Shown: piece by piece, positions 38,068 through 41,977 of the stretch
How positions within the stretch are numbered: position 1 is the stretch's first letter
How the letters are laid out: the number at the start of each line of letters is the position of its first letter
Source of the DNA: Tissierella sp032104385
GTDB lineage: Bacteria; Bacillota; Clostridia; Tissierellales; Tissierellaceae
Reading direction: 5' to 3'
Length of the DNA: 41,977 nt
Assembly (NCBI RefSeq): GCF_032104385.1
Contig: NZ_DAMCHJ010000018.1
Coordinates: forward strand, 1 to 41,977
Made by a program: the position numbers and the translations under genes
The notes under the pieces: generated by a model
The model's database searches: none
Seen by the model: only the letters and a program-made list of their open reading frames with translations
What the model was told of the DNA's origin: nothing

Positions 38068-38283
38068 ATGTTAAATGAAAAGGAGTCAGAAATATTAAAT
38101 GTACTAGTAGACTATATAAAACAAAATGTATATGCTCCAAGTGTTAGGGAAATAGGTAAAATAGTAGGACTCAAATCAACTTCTACAGTACATAAATACT
38201 TAAAGGGTTTAGAATTAAAGGGATTTATTGAAAGAAAAGAAAATTTCCCTAGAGCATTAAGAGTTATTAGATCGGGAGCTTAG
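38068..38283 (+). CDS. LexA DNA-binding-domain-only protein
   Basis: 71 residues equal to the N-terminal winged helix of LexA: LNEKESEILNVLVDYIKQNV, then APSVREIGKIVGLKSTSTVH with recognition helix, KYLKGLELKGFIERKENFPR. The S24 peptidase with Ser/Lys dyad is absent; the protein ends right after the domain (RALRVIRSGA) and is followed by arm sites, so it is a complete short gene. It may compete with host LexA at SOS boxes, regulate induction, or act in excision. Confidence 0.85.
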   Translation: MLNEKESEILNVLVDYIKQNVYAPSVREIGKIVGLKSTSTVHKYLKGLELKGFIERKENFPRALRVIRSGA

Positions 38284-38298
38284 ATCCTGGTCTGTTTT

Positions 38299-38320
38299 TC
38301 TGTCCTAAAATCTGTCCTAA
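38299..38320. promoter_or_regulatory. right integrase arm-type sites
   Basis: Two copies of TCTGTCCTAA at 38299-38308 and 38311-38320, spaced 12 bp, identical to the left-arm repeats. The region 38321-38443 up to attR is A+T-rich and holds no supported gene. Confidence 0.75.
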
Positions 38321-38443
38321 CGTATTTTAAAATAATAAAAAATGATATATAATAGTAAAGTACAAAAATAAGAAATAAGCATTTTGCTATATTTAAGACT
38401 AGATATTGATTGATAGAGTGCTATGTTTGGAGGTTGTATAGAA

Positions 38444-38488
38444 CTGCAAAACCTTTACTCCCCAGTTCAAATCTGGGTGGCGCCTCCA
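38444..38488 (+). repeat. attR core (45-bp tRNA-Cys 3' end)
   Basis: Exact copy of 119-163. The sequence upstream (GTATAGAA) differs from a tRNA, so this is the displaced original 3' end of the host gene and the right boundary of the prophage. Confidence 0.95.
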
Positions 38489-38492
38489 TAGT

Positions 38493-38522
38493 ACTCTAGA
38501 ATCTTTGATTCTAGAGTTTTTT
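38493..38522 (+). terminator. displaced host tRNA terminator
   Basis: Stem ACTCTAGAATC/GATTCTAGAGT with loop TTT, followed by T6. It lies five bases after attR, where the original tRNA operon ended before integration. Confidence 0.85.
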
Positions 38523-38544
38523 ATATTTGAGTTGAGGTGATTTT

Positions 38545-39285
38545 GTGAATCCATTTATTCCGTTAAAGGAAGCTAATCTAGCTATAGTAGATGGTAGGAT
38601 AGATAAAGAAATAGAAAAAAATTTAAAAAAGATGAACTTAAGAATAATTAAAACCATAAAATGTAATGAAGTACATGAAAGTGTTTCATATCATCCAGAT
38701 ATAGTAATTCATCCAATAAATCATAATACACTAATTATTGCACCTAATGTTTTCGAATATTATGAAGAAAACTTAAGGAATGTGGGTATAAATCTAATCA
38801 AAGGAGAAAAATATTTAAATAGTAAATATCCAGACGACATTGCATATAATGTAGGAAGACTAAGAGGAATTGCAATTCACAATTTTAAATATACAGATGA
38901 AATTTTAAAATTTTATTTAAAAAAGGAAAATATTGATTTTGTAAATGTAAATCAAGGATATACAAAATGCTCCTTGGCTGTAGTAGGAGAAGATTCAGCT
39001 ATAACAGCTGATTTTCCTATATATAAAAAATTAAGTTCCCTTGGTTATAAGATTTTATTAATACAACCAGGATATGTATCTTTAGAAGGACAAAAGTATG
39101 GATTTATAGGCGGTACAAATGGAAATTTATGTAATGGAAGAACTATTATATCAGGAAGTATAAATGAACATCCTAATAAAGATGAGATTTTAAAATTTTT
39201 TGCCCAAAATAATACAAATTTAAAATTTTTATCACAAAAAAATATACTAGATATTGGTACTATAATTACTCTATATTGCCATTAG
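38545..39285 (+). CDS. conserved clostridial protein (DUF6873-like)
   Basis: 246 residues, host gene. It has SYHPDIVIHPINHNTLIIAP, DIAYNVGRLRGIAIHN and VNQGYTKCSLAVVGEDSAIT, then GGTNGNL and HPNKDEILKF, which I associate with the DUF6873 GME-fold family resembling amidinotransferases. The conserved Cys in GYTKCS may correspond to a catalytic region, but activity is unknown. GTG start after GAGGTGATTTT. Confidence 0.7.
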   Translation: MNPFIPLKEANLAIVDGRIDKEIEKNLKKMNLRIIKTIKCNEVHESVSYHPDIVIHPINHNTLIIAPNVFEYYEENLRNVGINLIKGEKYLNSKYPDDIAYNVGRLRGIAIHNFKYTDEILKFYLKKENIDFVNVNQGYTKCSLAVVGEDSAITADFPIYKKLSSLGYKILLIQPGYVSLEGQKYGFIGGTNGNLCNGRTIISGSINEHPNKDEILKFFAQNNTNLKFLSQKNILDIGTIITLYCH

Positions 39286-39351
39286 AGTAAGTCTTTATAT
39301 TGTATATGTCTACTCTCTAGGTACATACTACTAAAAGAAGGGAGTGATACA

Positions 39352-40203
39352 ATGCAAGTTATAAGAATTGGTGGAGATGTAAATAAAGACGAAGTAATAA
39401 ATTTAATAAATAGGTATTTTTCTAACTCCAAGGTAAGTATTCAAGAGGAAGAATATGAAGGAAGATATGAATTTTCACTTTCTTTAGGGAACAAGAAAAG
39501 TTTGGAAGATATTGCTTTTTATAGGGCGATAGCAAATTTAGTGCAGGATATTATTTTAGAAATATATATTAAATCAGTGATAAAGGAAAGAGTAATAAAA
39601 ATATGTGGGGACTATTCATTAGAGGATAGAGAAGAGATAGTTAGATCAGCTCATTCTACAATAATAAGTGAAAATTATTATGTAAAAGAAAAAAACATTC
39701 TTAATGAAGAAATTCTCAATCATTTAATTGAAAATAATATTATATTAATAGATGGATTTATGAATTTCAGATTAAGAAGGTTTATGTATATATTAGATAT
39801 TTCCATAGAAAAGGCCATAGGTGAGTTTGAAATAGAAAGAGAGTATCTAGAGTTTTTAAATATGCTTCAATATTTTGTAGACATACAAGAACCTAGGTAT
39901 GAATTAATTAATGTTATAATTAAAGATAATGATTATTTTTTATTAGATGAAGGCAATAATATAATTGAAAATGGTTTGTTAGAGTATGCGCCAGATGATA
40001 AATGGTATGAAGATATAAGTAAAGCTGATCTTTTGGTTAGTTCACTAATAGTTCTTTCTCCTATAAAATTAATATTGCATGTAGAGGAAGGAAAAGAGAA
40101 AGAACTAGTTAATATTATTTGTCAAGTCTTTAGAGATAAAGTACAAATTTGTGATGGATGTGAAGTTTGTAAACTAAAGACAAAGTTAAAAAAGGGTAAG
40201 TAA
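39352..40203 (+). CDS. ytxC: YtxC-like sporulation protein
   Basis: 283 residues matching the putative sporulation protein YtxC: an alpha/beta start (IRIGGDVNKDEVINLINRYF), a central helical part with ENNIILIDGFMNFRLRRFMY, and an end CDGCEVCKLK. In Bacillus ytxC lies beside thrS; here it is followed by hisS and a Thr T-box. GAAGGGAGTG precedes the ATG. Exact function is not established. Confidence 0.85.
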   Translation: MQVIRIGGDVNKDEVINLINRYFSNSKVSIQEEEYEGRYEFSLSLGNKKSLEDIAFYRAIANLVQDIILEIYIKSVIKERVIKICGDYSLEDREEIVRSAHSTIISENYYVKEKNILNEEILNHLIENNIILIDGFMNFRLRRFMYILDISIEKAIGEFEIEREYLEFLNMLQYFVDIQEPRYELINVIIKDNDYFLLDEGNNIIENGLLEYAPDDKWYEDISKADLLVSSLIVLSPIKLILHVEEGKEKELVNIICQVFRDKVQICDGCEVCKLKTKLKKGK

Positions 40204-40205
40204 AG

Positions 40206-40233
40206 AGAAGTTGATTAAGTCAGCTTCTTTTTT
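40206..40233 (+). terminator. terminator after ytxC
   Basis: Stem AGAAGTTGA/TCAGCTTCT (one G-T) with loop TTAAG, followed by T6. Confidence 0.85.
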
Positions 40234-40305
40234 AGTAAATAAGAGATTGGAAAATATTAATATATTTGTTATTATAATATAAAAGGATACATATGGAGGG
40301 TTATT

Positions 40306-41616
40306 ATGAGTAAAGATATAGTTAAACCATCAATTTTACCAGGATTTATGGAATTAACACCAACAGATCAAATTTTATTTAATAAGATGTTAGATATTAT
40401 TAGGAAGAATTATGAGAAATTTGGATTTCTTCCTGTAGATACTCCTGTTATAGAGAAAACAGAGGTGCTTTTGGCTAAAGGTGGAGGAGAAACTGAAAAA
40501 CAAATTTATAGATTTGAAAAGGGAAGTACGGATATGTCATTGAGATTCGATTTGACTGTACCTTTAGCAAGATATGTAGCGGGGCATTATTCTGAGCTGA
40601 ATTTTCCATTTAGAAGATATCAAATTGGAAAAGTATATAGGGGAGAGAGAAATCAAAAAGGTAGATTTAGAGAATTCTATCAATGTGATATAGATATAAT
40701 AGGGAATGGGACACTGGATATAATAAATGATGCGGAGATACCTTCTGTCATTTATTCTACTTTTAAAGAGCTAGGATTTGAAGAATTTACTATAAAGATA
40801 AATAATAGAAAGATATTAAATGGGTTTTTCCAAAACATCAATATAGAAGATTCAGCCTCTGTACTTAGAGCAGTAGATAAAATAGATAAAATAGGAATAG
40901 AGGGTGTAGAAAGGGAACTTGAGGATTTTGGAATTAGTAAGGATATAGTGGATAAGATTAAAGAGTTTATTAGTATAAAGGGAAACAATCAAGAAATATT
41001 ATCAAGGCTTAGAGAATTAGAAATTGATAATGAAGTATTTATGGAAGGATTGGAAGAATTAACCACAGTAATTAAATATGTCGGATTATTTGGTGTACCA
41101 GAGGATAATTGTGCAATAGATTTAACTATTGCGAGAGGACTTGACTATTACACTGGAACTGTATATGAAACTTTTTTAGATAATCATTTATCAATAGGTT
41201 CTATTTGTTCTGGTGGAAGATATGATGATTTAGCTACTCATTATACAAAACAAAAGTTACCGGGAGTGGGTATTTGTATAGGTCTTACTAGACTTTTCTA
41301 TCAGTTAATGGAAGCTAGTATTATTAAATCTGCTGATAATTCTCTGACTACGGCATTGGTTATTCCAATGAAAGGTTATATGGATAATGGTGTTGAAGTG
41401 ACTAATGAGTTGAGAAAGGAAGGGATACATACACAAATATACCTAGAATCAGGAAAGATAGGAAAAATATTTAATTATGCAGATAAATTAAATATTCCTT
41501 ATGTAATAGTAATAGGTCAAGAAGAGGTTGAAAATAAAGCTTATTCTTTTAGAGATATGAAGACTGGAGAACAAAAAAGTCTTTCACTAGAAGAGATAAT
41601 TAAATGTTTAAAATAA
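40306..41616 (+). CDS. hisS: histidine--tRNA ligase
   Basis: 436 residues of class II synthetase. It charges tRNA-His with histidine using ATP in the cytosol. Motif 2 is RGERNQKGRFREFYQCD (about 112-128), and the histidine-specific RGLDYYTGTVYE is at about 276-287. A C-terminal anticodon-binding domain follows (ALVIPMKGYMDNGVEVTNEL to the end). The histidine motif distinguishes it from HisZ. ATGGAGGG precedes the ATG. Confidence 0.92.
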   Translation: MSKDIVKPSILPGFMELTPTDQILFNKMLDIIRKNYEKFGFLPVDTPVIEKTEVLLAKGGGETEKQIYRFEKGSTDMSLRFDLTVPLARYVAGHYSELNFPFRRYQIGKVYRGERNQKGRFREFYQCDIDIIGNGTLDIINDAEIPSVIYSTFKELGFEEFTIKINNRKILNGFFQNINIEDSASVLRAVDKIDKIGIEGVERELEDFGISKDIVDKIKEFISIKGNNQEILSRLRELEIDNEVFMEGLEELTTVIKYVGLFGVPEDNCAIDLTIARGLDYYTGTVYETFLDNHLSIGSICSGGRYDDLATHYTKQKLPGVGICIGLTRLFYQLMEASIIKSADNSLTTALVIPMKGYMDNGVEVTNELRKEGIHTQIYLESGKIGKIFNYADKLNIPYVIVIGQEEVENKAYSFRDMKTGEQKSLSLEEIIKCLK

Positions 41617-41699
41617 TAAAAACTATGGTATAATATGAGTAATTATCTTGACAGATAGATATGATAGTGTTAAAATATATTTTACTTTAATATTATAGG

Positions 41700-41920
41700 T
41701 GTTGATGGGAAGAGTAATATATTATTTCCATTTAGAGAGAGAAGACTGTGGCTGAAAATCTTCTTATGAGAAAGATATATGAAAACTACCCCTGAACCGA
41801 ATCCAATTGAAGGATTTCCGCTTATTAGCGTTATTTATATATGAGAAGTAATTAGGGTGGAACCACGAATCTTAACCTTTCGTCCCTACATAGAAATATG
41901 TAGGGACGAAAGGTTTTTTT
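41700..41920 (+). promoter_or_regulatory. T-box leader, threonine specifier (ACU)
   Basis: Stem I has the AGTAA/TGAA loop-E pair; by alignment with glyQS leaders the specifier after GAAA (41781-41784) is ACT at 41785-41787, a Thr codon. The T-box AGGGTGGAACCACG is at 41854-41867. The terminator stem 41874-41890/41899-41915 ends in T7. Uncharged tRNA-Thr would pair with the specifier and the TGGA bulge and prevent termination. The controlled gene lies outside the window, probably thrS. Confidence 0.9.
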
Positions 41921-41922
41921 AT

Positions 41923-41959
41923 GACCTAACACAACGAGCGTAGCGAGTTGATGTAGGTC
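41923..41959. repeat. imperfect 37-bp palindrome, possible dispersed repeat
   Basis: GACCTA/TAGGTC ends, CAAC/GTTG inner arms and a GC-rich centre GAGCGTAGCGAG stand out from the A+T-rich surroundings, followed by AACGCAACGAACGCC. It resembles small REP-like palindromes between bacterial genes, but only one copy is in view. Confidence 0.4.
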
Positions 41960-41977
41960 AAACGCAACGAACGCCAA

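Larger units (their letters stand above)
119..38488. mobile_element. complete temperate siphophage-type prophage in tRNA-Cys
   Basis: The element is bounded by a 45-bp exact direct repeat of the tRNA-Cys 3' half. It carries, in order, integrase and immunity genes next to attL, replication genes, a late regulator, the full head and tail gene series (terminase to tail fibre), holin and amidase, and accessory genes next to attR. All core siphovirus modules are present and the structural genes are uninterrupted, so it looks intact, though a few small early ORFs appear frameshifted. The tape measure protein and absence of sheath genes indicate a long non-contractile tail. Confidence 0.95.

Noticed and set aside
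38068..38283. LexA-like gene considered as a pseudogene of full-length LexA
   Set aside because: The frame ends cleanly after the DNA-binding domain, the following bases contain integrase arm sites, and no peptidase remnant is seen in any frame before attR.
41923..41977. GC-rich palindromic sequence at the right edge considered as a CRISPR or mobile element end
   Set aside because: Only one imperfect palindrome is visible with no spaced repeats; kept as a low-confidence repeat.

Overview
The window is a complete temperate siphophage-type prophage of about 38.3 kb (119-38488) in the chromosome of an A+T-rich, low-GC, spore-forming Firmicute, most likely an anaerobic member of the Clostridia/Tissierellia. 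Host evidence: a ytxC-like sporulation gene, hisS and a threonine-type T-box leader on the right; AGGAGG-type ribosome sites; AT-rich codon use throughout. The phage is integrated in the 3' half of a tRNA-Cys gene. A 45-bp exact duplication of that tRNA end marks attL (119-163) and attR (38444-38488), and a partial tRNA-Gly lies to the left. No CRISPR array, rRNA gene or insertion sequence was seen.

Layout. (1) 186-5205, lysogeny and immunity: integrase arm sites, tyrosine integrase, ImmA-like protease and CI-like repressor on the minus strand; a six-site operator system; a Cro-like gene and three small ribbon-helix-helix regulators; then a minus-strand two-gene operon that looks lysogen-expressed. 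(2) 5302-13370, early region: AbrB-type and other DNA-binding proteins, many tiny proteins, a phage recombination/ssDNA-type protein with an ExoX-like C-terminus, a truncated HNH remnant, an O-type replication protein whose gene carries origin-like iterons, RecU, a Com-like zinc finger and an ArpU-type late regulator. (3) 13446-16254, accessory block between late regulator and terminase: two similarly built units, each with a tiny hydrophobic peptide gene divergent from a larger gene, the larger genes sharing a 32-nt upstream block with a Spo0A-box-like sequence. (4) 16283-33656, morphogenesis: small and large terminase, portal, minor capsid protein with a nuclease-toxin-like tail and an acidic small partner, scaffold, capsid, connectors, tail tube, tail chaperones (frameshift arrangement), an OB-fold moron, tape measure, tail-tip proteins and a collar-domain fibre. 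(5) 33661-36360: a lipoprotein moron and a degenerate subtilase-SLH protein, then holin and amidase. (6) 36469-38320, attR-proximal accessory genes: a membrane-anchored protein with its own promoter and terminator, small proteins, and a LexA DNA-binding-domain-only protein preceded by a perfect GAAC-N4-GTTC SOS box inside a hairpin; then right arm sites.

How it works together (inference). CI binds TTGCTAAAATAGAAA-like operators and silences the rightward early promoter; ImmA would relieve this. Early genes replicate DNA from the origin in the O-like gene, ArpU turns on the late operon, and holin plus amidase lyse the cell. Several genes with private promoters and terminators or opposite orientation are candidate lysogenic-conversion or phage-exclusion genes. 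The strongest leads for undescribed biology are the paired mini-peptide/Spo0A-box units, the capsid-borne toxin-like domain with its partner, the SOS-box LexA stub, and the minus-strand lysogenic operon.

Right of attR is host DNA: the displaced tRNA terminator, a conserved clostridial protein, ytxC, hisS and a T-box leader with an ACU (Thr) specifier for a gene beyond the window, probably thrS.
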